From Ascaris suum (lineage: Eukaryota; Nematoda; Chromadorea; Rhabditida; Ascarididae), in assembly GCA_013433145.1 (NCBI GenBank), contig CM024176.1, positions 4,274,849 through 4,338,848 on the forward strand: a stretch of 64,000 bases of DNA. The letters run 5' to 3'. A program made the translations under genes and the position numbers. Within the stretch, counting starts at the first letter, position 1, and each line of letters begins with the position of its first letter. Shown in pieces: positions 13,573 to 25,710 of this stretch. A model generated the notes under the pieces. That model was not told where the DNA came from and did not search any database. It worked only from the letters and a program-made list of their open reading frames with translations.

Positions 13573-14337
13573 CAAACAGCAAATTAGATATTTCAATGGT
13601 GCCAAAGCAAGGGGACCAGAATTACGCCCTAACAAATAGTATGACGAGCGTGAAGCATGGTAATGACACATGGCACGACGACTGATTGAAATCGCGTGAT
13701 ATACGGCAAACCTGACAGTTGATGTAATAAAATATGATTTTCGGCTTGGAAGAATAACGTCCAGTAGAATAACAGGAAAAAATTTTTTCGCGGAATTAGA
13801 ATCCGAGACAAATGTCCATGATGTTAAGTAAGTGCCAGTGCTAGTTCGCTCTAGAAAGCGAAGAAATTCGACCAAAAGACATATAGTCAAATCGAGTTTC
13901 ATGCACTTCTTGCTTATAGCTTTTACTTCAGGAATTTTCAAAGACACCGTCAAAGTATAAAAACGTTTCACTGTAACATTATATATCCTCTCAATCAGCG
14001 CAATCTTAAATTCCACTTGTCGAACTGCAACTATGAGAACGACATGACGGTGAGGAAAATGCTTTACTGCTAGGGAAAAAAATGAAAAAAACTTGTTGCT
14101 AAGTATTACGTTTGCTTTTTTACTTAAGTATCCAATGAGTTCGTTGCTAGAAACGCCCGACATTACTGTGAGTTCGTTTTTTCTAAAGCATAACCCATCA
14201 TCTCGAATACTAACCGTCCTCTTTTTCCGATCTATCGCTCCAGCTTCGTCTATTTTTCTCGCTTTTTCCCTCCTCGCCTTTCCCTTGCGACCTTTTCTGG
14301 ATCTTTCTTCTTTATCTTTGTTTCCTCTCTTCGCTTC
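13573..14337 (-). CDS. Hypothetical open frame of 255 codons, possible exon or relic
   Basis: On the minus strand the frame is open from just after a TAG at 14338-14340 to a TAA at 13570-13572, the longest stop-free stretch I noticed outside the (TA)n arrays. An ATG at 14161-14163 would give 197 residues. The 58 codons before it are very basic and charged (rich in K, R, E and D), partly because the plus strand is pyrimidine-rich there, which removes stops. The part after the ATG is of mixed composition with several hydrophobic runs. I recognise no domain, signal peptide or catalytic motif. Given the AT content, a 255-codon opening by chance is unlikely, but the skewed composition weakens that argument. 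It could be an internal exon (the AG of the upstream TAG could act as an acceptor), a decayed gene, or chance. Confidence 0.25.
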
Positions 14338-14345
14338 CTATTTCA
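14200..14345 (+). other. Pyrimidine-rich tract
   Basis: The plus strand is dominated by C and T with many TTTC and CTCT runs. On the minus strand this reads as K/R/E-rich codons and lies in the upstream part of the 255-codon open frame. It could be a long polypyrimidine tract, a triplex-prone sequence or part of an exon. Confidence 0.6.
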
Positions 14346-17300
14346 TACAAACCACGCATAATACGAAATGAGAATCAAATGCACGATGACGAACTTGGAA
14401 ACATTTTTAGAGCTACAAAACGCGCAATAAAATATCCTTTCCTAGCGGGATTTCCTTGGTGCATTAAAAACTTGAGATCGTTTTTATCAAGACGTTCAGG
14501 CTCACAAAGACGCACATGGTGGAAGGTTTCGGATGAAAGGGTGATGGAAAAACCTAAAATGCGAAAAATCTCGCGGGAGTTCACCATCACTCTCCCTTAC
14601 CTTCCACATTCATGTGATTAAAGTTAGGTTACGCGCCGCAGAACTCAACTATCATACGATTAAAAAGGATGTGGAGACGGCTTTCGGCGACTGAGATCTC
14701 ATGTGAAGTTCGCCCTACAATCGAACGTAAAATTCTACAAGGATTGACAAGAATGGTGTTATCACATCCTAATTTCTTCCTTCATTAGATAAATTCATTG
14801 CAAAATTTGATTGTTTCGTCCCTTAACCACGAAAAATAGGGCTGAAATGTATTGAAAGCATCATTGGCACAAGAGGTTTGATGCTGAAGGAGAGAGAAAT
14901 TTACGGCACAACAAATCAAATGAAGCAATACAACTGCGAAGGTGAGAATGGGAAGCCGCGTGGGAAAGTAATTCCGAATTTCTGAAGAGCACTTCGCTAG
15001 CTATCAAAGCTTCAATGGAATAGCCCCACGTATGTTAATAGACTTCTATGAAATGGTTGCAAGGGAATATGTAAGTTGGCTGATAACGTTTCCTACACCG
15101 TTTACAGTTTCTTATAAAAGGGGATTTGATCATTTGGTTGACCAATGAGTACATATTACTACGCTTGTTTTTGTCGGTTTGTTCAACAGTTCTAGCATGA
15201 AGGCCAATAAGCTAGAGATCAGGTATACATGTTTTGAAACTCACTATGCTAATTTCCATCACATAGAAATCTTGTCGAAGCAATTTTACTTCAATATTTA
15301 TCTTTTTTTTTTCGAAATCTATAAGGTTGCTTCTCGTCATATTGCGCTATATAATGCAAACTTAGAAAACATACTAAACTATGCCATACTTTTTTTTTAT
15401 TTGAATTATTCTGGACTCATTTCGATTACTTCATTCACTCAATAAGTTGAAAATAAGTGTATTTTGTGATAGATTCTACCTGTGAAGAAGCCTTTCTTTT
15501 CGAAAGGTATGATTTTGTAAGGTATTCGTACTTTAAAAACGCGTTTATTCACGTACAAAAAGTTTCATGCAAAAATTACACAGTATGACTGAAAACGTAA
15601 AAATCGATATGATTTGGGCAATTGGGCAACTTTCATGCAACTGATTGTCACTTAACTATTTCTTCGTTTTAAAGCATTTGAGAACATGTTATTCCTTTGC
15701 ACTAATGACACTATCAATCGTGCGTCCCTTTGCGATATCGTATCTTCTTTCACTCATCTGCAGCAACGAATCATAATGGATTCTTTTTCCTCGATACTTG
15801 AAAAAGTGCAGACGAGACAGTGAAGCGCTCCTGATAACTGCAAAAATTGCAACGCAGAAATGAATTCGGTGTGTTAAGGACGAAGGTGAGTTTCAGGTAG
15901 CATTTCTGAGTGAGAAGTTCCGGAATCTATGATTATTAATCACAGTAATACAAAATCCGAATGAATCACGCTCACAATCTAACATTCAGCTGGTGGTGCA
16001 ACTCTTTTTAGAAAATAAGTTTAATTGCTATAGGCTAAACGAAGAATTATAATTAACGTGCTCTTCGCTCAGTGAATTCGAATCTGCCGACGTCTGAATT
16101 GTTCGCATTTATTCATTTCAGAAGAATATTGCATAGCTCGAATCAAATTCCATAAGAAAAAGCAGATCAAATCTTATTGTACGCTATGTTTGCTATGAAC
16201 AATATGATTTAAATCGGCCACGCGAGATGACATAATTGAAAACGATAATATGTACATTGCTCACAAGCAAACTTGGATTGTTTAATGAGAAATGATGCCT
16301 CAAACGTTTTAGTCTTCTAATCCTTGAAAGCGAAAAGGACAGAGTCTTTGATGAACGCTTCAAATATAAATCTCCTTTGTGACAGTGATGAGCTTGAGTA
16401 AATAGCATTAACGCAGTTTGTTGGGAGCAAAGTTCAACACTCGTTTGTTGACAGCTTGGTAGCTGGTCTAGTGGACAAACATTACGCAACGGTCAAACTT
16501 CATATGTTTTTGAAGTTCACTCAGAGCCTTTCATTTGCTCGAAATTTTCCTTGGAAGAGAGACATAACCGGAGGGTTGACACAAATTACAAATTCGGATG
16601 CATCTTCACCAAAAAGCAGAGCATTGCTGCAGCATAAGCAGAAAGATTGTACCGATAGGTAGAAGTTGGCCATAGCCCGGTTCCACTCATAGAGATCGTC
16701 CATTATAGAGAGCGCTTGAAAGAAAGCGCACTTTGAGATCCAAAAATTCAAATCCCTAACCCGTAGACGTTGGTGGCCAAAATGTCGGGCGGCAAAAGTG
16801 TCCTACATAACACTGATTTGGTTATAATGCTTAGCAGCTATTTCCAAATCAGAAATCTGTAGAATCAAACTTTGCCTCACTGAAGATGAATATCATGCTG
16901 CTGCAAATTCGTGACGTTGATTACGTCGAAGGATAGCTGAAAGTTCTTTCACGTAGGCGTGAATTAAAGAGAATCTTTTTCTAGTCATAATTCCAGTAGC
17001 GCTATTAAGTTCAAGCCGGCGTCTAAGCAACTATCGCTAAGGAAGATTACTTGTGTGGGCGTAAAACTTGAAATGAGCTATATAAGAGTTTTTGTACTCA
17101 GATGTTTGTGTTGGCAATGCTCAACTAATTTTGGCTCATTTCCGCAGCATTAATCTTCAGGAATAAATTGGCACCTTCAAAAGAATACTTCATATGTGAA
17201 GTTTGCCACATTAAACAAATCGAATCCCACGAAAGCTCTAATTACATTTGAGTTATGAGAAAGGCATCGAAAATTTCAGCCGAAATAGCGATAGCCGAAA

Positions 17301-18029
17301 TTTTCGCACACTATGTACGGTAAATAATCATCACCGTAGAAGGGCACTTCTAAGGAAACGAATGATCGCTGATGATATAAACTGCATAAATTTCAAATGA
17401 GTTCTGTAAACGTCCACTATATTTGTGAAAGTCACACATCATTCTCCGTCGGCATTCTCTCATTTATTGGAGAGAAAATACGAATAATGAGAGAAGTTGA
17501 ATGGAAAGAGACGAGCATGATGCAAAAAATCTGGAGCATTTCTCTTCTCACTGGTCTCACTAAAATTAGAGTCAGCAATAAGAAAGCCAATAAATGTGAA
17601 AAATTCCCTCGACAGGTGTTATTTATGCTGATAGCGGATAACAACAGCTATTGCTTTCATATTTACTGATTAATTAACCTTCTTTTGCATTACACTGTGG
17701 TGCTAGAAATTGTAACTGTTGGCGGTTATTTGGTTAGGATGATTCTTAGTGCGTATATATATCATAAATAATTGTTGTGCAACACAACACTGCTCTCAGA
17801 TGTCACGCTAATAATTGGCAAGACATTTCGCAGACTATCAGGAGCGGAAATGAGAGAACACTCAGCATTCGATGGGAGACCGAATGGACGAGTAGGCGAC
17901 ATTCTCCATTCGCATGGCTGTCAATGAATTGGTTTAAACTTCACACCTCTTGTTATTCAGATGTGAGCTACGGCAGATCGTCATGGTAGACAGGAGTATT
18001 TTGTTAGTGACCATTTGAATGACCGTGGC
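14346..18029. other. Anonymous DNA, no gene seen
   Basis: About 3.7 kb. At 14375-14621 both strands carry short open frames (71-80 codons) in slightly GC-richer sequence; neither is recognisable. The hairpin at 17268-17306 is the only local structure I single out. Confidence 0.5.
17268..17306. repeat. Imperfect 13-bp inverted repeat
   Basis: Arms 17268-17280 (cgaaaatttcagc) and 17294-17306 (gccgaaattttcg) are reverse complements with one mismatch around a 13-nt spacer. The spacer itself repeats the gccgaaat word, so the same sequence also forms a short direct repeat. Confidence 0.7.
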
Positions 18030-18069
18030 TATCCTTAGGTAAGTATCCTTAAGTAGTATCCTTTAGTAG
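18030..18069 (+). repeat. Three-copy degenerate 13-bp tandem repeat
   Basis: Units tatccttaggtaag (18030-18043), tatccttaagtag (18044-18056) and tatcctttagtag (18057-18069) follow one another directly. The last unit runs into the hairpin at 18064-18095, sharing its first bases. Confidence 0.75.
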
Positions 18070-18095
18070 GGCCCTTCCCTCGAAGGCCCCTACTA
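18064..18095. repeat. 14-bp hairpin with 4-nt loop
   Basis: The left arm at 18064-18077 and right arm at 18082-18095 are reverse complements with a single C-C mismatch at the ninth pair, closed by the loop cctc. The stem is GC-rich, unlike its surroundings. It follows the 13-bp tandem repeat. Neither a terminator role nor a small-RNA precursor role can be shown from sequence alone. Confidence 0.75.
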
Positions 18096-18300
18096 CAGCC
18101 TGACATTCTTCCTCACTCTGGCCTATCATTTGCTCTCTTCGATGTTTCTCCTTTTCCTTTTCACCTCCGCGCTGATGTTCCTTGCGTCTCTTACCTGTCT
18201 AAGGGCATCCTGGCAGACGCGGTTAAGTTTTTTGTTCTCTTTTCTCTTTCCCATCAGCTATTCGAGAGGTCCACCTTCAGAAAAATGCCCCTCCTATGAG
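18096..18300 (+). other. C+T-rich block
   Basis: The plus strand is strongly pyrimidine-biased, with many CTC and TTCC runs. A 91-codon plus frame spans it (18130-18405), but its Leu/Phe/Ser richness follows from composition. No domain is recognisable. Confidence 0.5.
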
Positions 18301-21300
18301 AGACGATGCGTGCTTCAGCTCATAAGCAAAACAACTGGGAAGAGGAAACTCACACCCTCAAGTGCTGTTTTGAATATGAAGGTAGCAGGTGGCTCTGTGA
18401 TATAAAAAATTCCGCCATTTCCCACGCATATTAAACAGCAGTTGTATTTTCGCTTCCGATCGGAGCCAAAACAGAGTGAGGGCGACAAGGGGATAGCAGT
18501 AAATTTCTCTGAAACTCGTTCCCATTCCCTCGTTACACAAGTGGTTCCCATAATTATGCATCAAGTGAAATTTGTTGCTGATGCGATTTTCTCTCTCAAA
18601 AGAGCACAATGCAGATATGAGAGATTTTATACACACTGAAGTGATGACGCAAAATATTGGCGGATATTACCGGCTTATCATTCGACCGGCATATTTAATA
18701 GCTTTTATGCGCTACTGCCAAGTTTTATTCACAAAGAGGATCGTAGCAACGTCACATCTGTGCACATATATGTTTATTTGCTTTCACAAGTATCTGCTGT
18801 TTTAAAATTATGCACCACATATGACATGGTACGAAGATATTTTAGCGTTACTTCATATAGCCTCTGATGTATCCTCTCATTAATTTCGAAAAGACTTGTA
18901 AGAGCTTGAAAAAGTCAGTGATTTTGCATCCATCTTGCGAGGAAATGACTAATCCCGCACGAGTCGAAATATGTGAGCATTATTCCGCATATTTTCTACT
19001 CATGCAAGTTATGACAGTTTTTGACCAGTGGCCAATGAACAATGACATATACCTGTCTGCTTAGTTTTACTCAAGTGACATATCAGAAAATTAAGAAAAA
19101 TTAAGATTGCGATAGCGAGAGTACAGTACAATAGAACGAAAACGAATAGCATGAGGAAAACCCACTAAGGATGCTGTCGAGGACGAGAAATGAATGTGTC
19201 GTCATAAGCGTACTGCATCACATGTGCTTCCATCGTAGCCCGTCCTGGATACTTAAGAAAGGAACTTAAGGGATAGAGGGATGAAGTGCGTTTTGAAGTA
19301 GGTTATGGGGTCATCGGGGCGCCGAAGCTTGTGGCGCAGTTGACCATGTAGCTGATAACCTGGCACAGCCGGAAGTGATGAATCACAGCCAGACTCCAAA
19401 ACAGTAGTAATTTGTGCCATGCAGTTGGTGTCTAACGTTGTTTTTGTTTCGTTAGTTGCCCTAGTGCCATCGCACCGATTATAAAGGTAACCTAGTGACT
19501 TCATTAAATGTCACAGCGATCACGGCATGAAGCGTTGACGTAAGCCTCATGGATTCAATTTTTTTGCCATTATTCTTCATTTTCAGGCATCCATATCATA
19601 TAGCATCTACGCTGGTAATAGGCGTTGGTGCGCTAGTAGACATAGACAGATGTGCATAAATACCGACAAAGGTACACACAGTGATACGTGCGAACGCGCC
19701 CGTCGGTGATACAGCATCAACATAATGAGCCTCAGCGAAACACGTTTTCAAAAATGCCAAAAAATTAAAACAATTTTGATAGCAGCTTCAGTGTTCGCTT
19801 CGATTCCTTCACGCTGTGCTTATATATATACTTGCGCGTGTCTCATAGATTGTCAACGCTTTGCATTAAAAAAAAGATTTTTCAAATTTATTTGCATGTT
19901 CAACAGTTCGGCCATTGATATGCATTGCACCGCCGCCATCTCACGTCGATTTTTCATCTCAGAGCAATTCTGATCACCGATTGAATTGATAGGCATTCGA
20001 TAAGAAAACAAGTTGTAGCCCCACACCACAAAGTCATTGTTGAGATTGCGCTCTTATTTTCATTCTATCTCTTTCAACGGGCCGTTCCCCTGCCAGCAAT
20101 ATCACCTAGTATTTCATTGTTTAATAATTGATTGAGGTTTTTTTTCTGCTCAGCTCTAAGATGTTATCAATTTGGTCATTACGAAATGATTTTGGCGATT
20201 GTAATCTCTGAAATAGAAATGTAACGGTTTTTCCAATGAATTTACCTAGTTATGTTTTACAAATTAGAGAGGCTAAGGAACCAGAAAATATAAACTCATC
20301 GTCTTTACTCTATCAAAACAACTTATTTAGACTGCTGAGAAACTTTTTTATTCTGCTGAGAAACTCCTTAAACTGAACAAGGTAATATCCGTGGATGATA
20401 ACGTTATCTTCGGTGATATCAGCGAGGATACCGTCGCTGTTTTCTTGGGTGACAACCAGCTCACAACGTTATTATAAGGTGGTTTTATCGCACTCGTTTT
20501 GATATGCGTTATAAATCATCGTGAAATGTTAATGCGTTTGTCACCCACGACGTAGAGCCATTTGATTGATGGCCAAGCCATATTTCATCCAGGAGATTTT
20601 GTGTTGCCGTGCTTCATGACTTGATTCGAATTCTGTTTTAGGTTTTCTGAGGATCCCCATTGTTATTAAATACTCATTTTTATCCCTAATATTTCAACCA
20701 CATATAAAACTTCGACAACTATGAAATTTTGAACGAACCTGATGTTGGGAACGAGCATGAAACCGACGACGCGTTTCTGGCGTGAAACTTTTTGAATGGT
20801 ATTCTGAGCAGCACTGATCTTCTAGAGCGTTCTTTGTCGAGATACATTTGATATCTTTGATTTCAGGTGGGTTTTCATAAACAATTGTAAGCGGGATTTA
20901 AGATCATTACTATACCATTACTGTTGTCAAAGTGCAGGGTATTCGTTTATGGAACCGGTCGAATTATTGAAGACATGTGCGTTGATTGCGTTACAATCCT
21001 CTCGGAGCCGGTTTTTCTATGATCCAGGTATGAAGGCACATACGTCGTACCATATTCACTATACCTCTTTGCACACGCAGTCATCACTCATCCATCCATG
21101 CACAACTCTCATCCTAAAAGTATTATGCTGAGCCCTCTTTAACGTATAAATACGATAGCTTTCGCAACTTTTATACAATCTGAAATGTATATTATAGGCC
21201 ACTATGCTCAGTTAATGAAAGTCAATTTTTTCTGAGTGTATTGCCATAAATATCTGTGATGAAAAGGATTGCTGCATTTTTTCGGTTTACCAAAAATTTC

Positions 21301-22270
21301 GTTTTTTTTAGTATGAGGAGCAAATCATTAGGAGATATGGCATAATTCTAGAAATATACTGCCCTTTCATCGAATTTACGGATGTTATTTGAGAAACCGC
21401 ATTTTGGATGAAGATTTTCGTGGATCCGAATAAGCGAATACAGAACTTGGAAGGATGTGAAGTTTTTACTGCATAATTTGCGGAGTAATTTTTGGGGTTT
21501 TGAAGTGATAACGCATGCAAGAATCGCGTCGCTTTTGAATGCATCTTGAGTTGCCGTGGATAGACGCTTTACGCTTTATACTTTACTCTGGGATTTAATT
21601 GATTTCAGATCTACTTCTCGAGCAGCCGAGACTAACAACCCGGAGTTAAGAGAATGAACTAATATATTTTATTTACACCTTTAAGGGGCTGCTGGAAAGG
21701 TAAGGCAATCCTTGAAGCAAAACCTATTGGATTGGGATTTGCGAGAACAACGCAACCTCTGTAATGTGGTTGGATGTAATCTTTACTGTGGATTACCTTG
21801 TGGTGTAGAACAACAGATAAGACTGGAATCTTCATAACAGCTTACAGTTGCTGTGGAGAAGTATGCGAAGTTGAAATCTTAGGTGTGTTTCGTACTGCTG
21901 GAGTTTGTTTTGGCTTAGGTAATGGTGTGAACAAACAAATGAAGCTGCAGTCATTACTTTGACTCATAAGGTGCTATCAAGAGCAGATGAAGTTGGAGTT
22001 CACATTATGCCTTTAATTGAGGCATTATAAAACAGGTGCCCATTTCTCAAAGATTGTGCGACCGTGTATAACGTTTGAAGGATTGCACCAAAGTAACGAA
22101 TTCGTTTATTACGAGCAACAACACCATCAGACGATAAGAAGCACGCACTGATTAGCAAGCAAGACCGCAGCCTTTTCGTACCTTTGGCTACGGCCCCGAA
22201 GCCAATTCATAATCCACCTTGGGAGAAATCAACATCGTGGTAAACACAAGTGTGAGCAAAACAGTTTGTC
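18300..22270. other. Anonymous DNA, no gene seen
   Basis: Only short unfamiliar frames are present. The best of them is an 83-codon ATG frame on the minus strand (19504-19253) in locally GC-richer sequence, with balanced composition but no motif I know. A 13-bp word (ctgctgagaaact) is repeated at 20332-20344 and 20353-20365. An AATAAA on the minus strand near 21670 has no convincing coding region upstream. Confidence 0.5.
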
Positions 22271-22620
22271 ATGCAAAATGACGATCATCACGACTGCAGA
22301 AATCACAAAAATTCGTTGCATCATAATAGATCAGTCGTTGACAGATTGCCTTTAAAGTCGTCTCTTTACGTCGACATTTCCTCACATCTGCGTCCTCTCG
22401 TCTTTTCTAATTATGTCGCGGTGTGTCCGCTGATTGTTGCTGCCAGTTTATACCAGCATTGCCCATGGAGCATGGCCTTTGTTGGCAACCGCCATGCTGG
22501 GTCGTCCCCGTCCTCGCCATTTGCGTTTTGGTCACTTGCGCACCCGCTTGGTGCTTCCTCACTTCAGCACCTTATTTTTTCAGCAAACTCGACATATTTA
22601 GGATCAAGAGGGCTCTAGCG
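22271..22620 (+). other. GC-richer block with overlapping open frames
   Basis: Two plus-strand frames overlap (22271-22618 and 22423-22839, 115 and 138 codons). The second contains a hydrophobic run of about 25 residues (VVPVLAICVLVTC region) that could span a membrane and is rich in Cys and Pro. Two overlapping open frames in the same place point to composition rather than coding. I recognise no family. Confidence 0.3.
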
Positions 22621-23029
22621 TTTGTGTCGCAGAGGTTTGCATACTTAAAAAACATATCATTTCCCTCAAAATATTGCGCAATTATAAATTTATTTGTGTA
22701 TCACGTAATCAATAAGTGTTTTTCATGCGCGAGAAATAGCTCGAACAAAAAGCATTCGTGCAACATTTCGCTGCCACATAACATCATTAGCTTTCATTTG
22801 CTAAGCACCGAAGCGAGAAGATATGCAACTTGGATATGAGATGGTTGAGTCAAGCAGGTTGTGTGCTGCAAAGAAGGGAGGGGTAGGCAGAAGAGGCAAT
22901 TCAGATTAAGATAAGAGCCGAACAGGCCTCGGAAATGAGGGGCAATTATATTTTGATTGGGCAAATCAACGAGAAGTCAGCGAATGAGAAAATCATAGGA
23001 CTATACACTGATTGGAATCCCCGTTGAGT

Positions 23030-23275
23030 TCGGCTCACCGTTCTATCCCTTTATGTTCTCTCTCAATTGCCGATTTCTCATTTAACTCTTCATTCAAAAT
23101 TTTATTTCCTTTCACTTTTGAAGCTCACTTTTTTTGTCTTCGTTTGATTCACCTCTCTCATTAGCCTTCGCCGTTCTTTTAGCCACCCTTTTCTTGATCC
23201 TCATTCTTCTTCCTCACGTCATATCCACCTCGCATATCTTTTTGTTCCTCACCCTCAGCCAACGGTAATTCGATA
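23030..23275 (+). other. Long polypyrimidine-rich tract
   Basis: About 245 bp in which the plus strand is mostly C and T, with repeated TTCTTCCTC-like words. There is no single repeating unit. Such asymmetry is compatible with a purine-rich transcript or exon on the minus strand, or with a triplex-prone element. No coding match is seen. Confidence 0.55.
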
Positions 23276-24299
23276 ACACTCTATGACAATGAAACGTGTT
23301 GACGCTATTTCTGGCGCATCAGCGAACACACCGCGACATAATGTCTTTCTTCTTTCTTTTGTTTTGGTTGAAGGTTTATTTGAATTCGTAATGAGACTTA
23401 TGCGCACATTGTATATAAAACGTTTCGATTCTTATTTCTTTAGCTGACTTCTTTTTCACTATGAGGGATTGAGTACTATGCGCTATTTAAATCGGATCTT
23501 TTGCCCTAAGAAAGCTAAATTCTTTGCACGCCAAAGTTCTTTTTCGTCTTTTTAAATCCTTAAGTGCTGCTAACTGTTTTCTCACATAGATGATTTGTTC
23601 GGCTTGCTTTCTCGCTTCTTTTATTTGTTGATTCAACATTTCTTGCACAGCTTCTCTAAAAACAGATATAGCTTCAGCTTCTTATGATATACGGTCAAGG
23701 CGAACTTGTTCGTGGATTATTTGTTTGGAATTTGGGAATTTTTCAATTTTCAAAGTTACTATGTGCTGTTTAAATCGAATCTTTTGCCACAGAACTTTCA
23801 CAACACTAGAAATATTTTGCCACTTCCTAGTCTATGAACCTAGCACGGACGTTCGCCAAAAGGCTGTGGAGGAAAGGAACGTCGGGCTTCGATATTCGGT
23901 CACACCCAAGCGAGAAAGTTTTTTGCTGAAAATGCCCAAAAATCGCACCACTTAGGTTGAATGGAGCTCGAATGGAGGGTGCTTCTTAGGCCGACACAAC
24001 GTCACACAAACTCAAAGCATGTTCTCAGATGTATTTTATTGTAAGCAGAATTTGTAGTGGTCTTCTACAAGCAACATATTATCAGCACTATTCTCCTTAG
24101 CGATTTCAAAGCGACCCTCAAGACCGGCAGATTTCACAATCTCGCAGTAAATAGTTGTACAAGTGGATACAATTACCAACGTTTCTTTACCCATGCTTTT
24201 GCAGGAAACCGAAGAATCTCCGATATTTTCGAATTACTCAGCTTCTGATTAATGTAGAAATGAACCTCAAGGCGGTGAAAGCAATAAAGACTAAAGTAA

Positions 24300-24660
24300 A
24301 AGGAAGCAGTTTGCTGGGGTTTTCACTTCCGTCCCACCATCCAAAAGAATCGACGAATGAGTCTTATCAGCACTTTTTCGACGTCCGAGGCTTCATTAAG
24401 ACATCTTTACCGTTCCTCTCCTGCATTCAGGTGCACGGCCCAGTTCGTTCCCTCATAAACATTGGCTCGGGTGGCCACAGGCCTAGTCCAGTACTACGGA
24501 ATTTTAACTTCATCAGGTTACTTCCTGATGAACCAGTTCCTTTCCCACCCCTGCTTCCCTTCAATGTTGCCTGGTTGCGCTGTTTGTTGCAGTCAACTGC
24601 CAGGGACCATGTTCCGTACCAACCGTACCAACCCGTTGCATGAGCTATTAAAAATGCAGC
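24300..24660. other. GC-richer block, open on both strands
   Basis: GC content rises to roughly half. A plus frame of 162 codons (24155-24643) and a minus frame of 122 codons (24795-24427) overlap here, which is expected when stops become rare. A perfect hairpin lies inside (24509-24532). The block could be an exon, a repeat fragment or a small island of different origin, and I cannot assign it. Confidence 0.35.
24509..24532. repeat. Perfect 9-bp hairpin
   Basis: TTCATCAGG (24509-24517) and CCTGATGAA (24524-24532) pair exactly across a 6-nt loop, inside the GC-richer block. Confidence 0.7.
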
Positions 24661-25686
24661 GGAGGAATGAACAGTAGAGTGTTTTTGTAGCCGAATGCAA
24701 AGTCGATGAATCTCGCGTCCGCCCTCATCAAAAATAATTCGGCCTTTCATTTTATATTCAAAAAGAATAATTTTGCAGAGCACAACTGTAAACATTTCGA
24801 GAACTTCTATAAGTTCTAGGATTGGATCGCTTCATATCGATTCAGTGTAAAAAATAAAGTGTCCACAAGTGTCCACAAAAATTAAAAGAAATGAAAATCT
24901 CGTAATTATACTTCAAAAGTTCTTTCATCAAGAAAACGTCATAACTTCCATATATTGGAAAAGCTCGACTATTGATATTTTGGGAGAAATTCGTGGTGCC
25001 CAAAGGTAAAATTACCAACCAAGTGCAATTTTTGGCGTAGCCATTCGAAAGTGCAATTGTCACAACTCCTTGTTTTTCCCCCACATTTTCCATGCGCGTT
25101 CTTTCTCTTGCGTTTTTTTTGCGATTTTTTCTTTTGCAAAACGAGCGTAACAAAAAAACACTACTAAATGACTGGTATTATTTAAAGAAGTAATGATTGT
25201 AATAGAGGCCGAATATGTTCCACCGAGCGGTCAACAAACGTTCCGCTGCCTCGCTGCTCGGTTGGATATTCACATGTCAACGGGAAATTCGAAATCCTTT
25301 GCTGAAGTGTTGATTAATGACGGAACGTTGATCTTTGATGATTTCGTGGGATCAGTTTTGTTTGTATATGATGATTTACAATTTCACGTCAGTGCGATAT
25401 TATTGTAACCTGTTTCGCTGAATAAAGCATTCATTTTCGTTCATTAAGATAGGATCGTTGAACCAGTTTGATTTAGCTTAAACTCGAACACCACCAATGA
25501 CAATCTGGAACCGCGTTACTTCCTATAAAACACGAAACTGAATATCGTCCTATGATCTTACGTGATCTCTCTCGAGTTTGATTGAAAAGAACATTCAGAA
25601 TGAGAGAATAATTTTGCAAAAACTAGGTCTGCGCTCATAGAAATAATATATCCTTATAAATGCGCCTCTCCTCCTCCCTCCCCTCT

Positions 25687-25710
25687 CCCCCCCCCCCCCC
25701 CCCCTCCCCC
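25687..25710 (+). repeat. Poly-C run (18 C, then T and 5 C)
   Basis: An uninterrupted run of 18 C at 25687-25704 is followed by T and five more C, and is preceded by a CT-rich lead. It is one of six poly-C or poly-G runs of 10 or more in this AT-rich window. Confidence 0.95.

Noticed and set aside
21660..21680. AATAAA polyadenylation signal on the minus strand
   Set aside because: No plausible coding exon lies upstream, and the hexamer is expected often by chance in AT-rich DNA.
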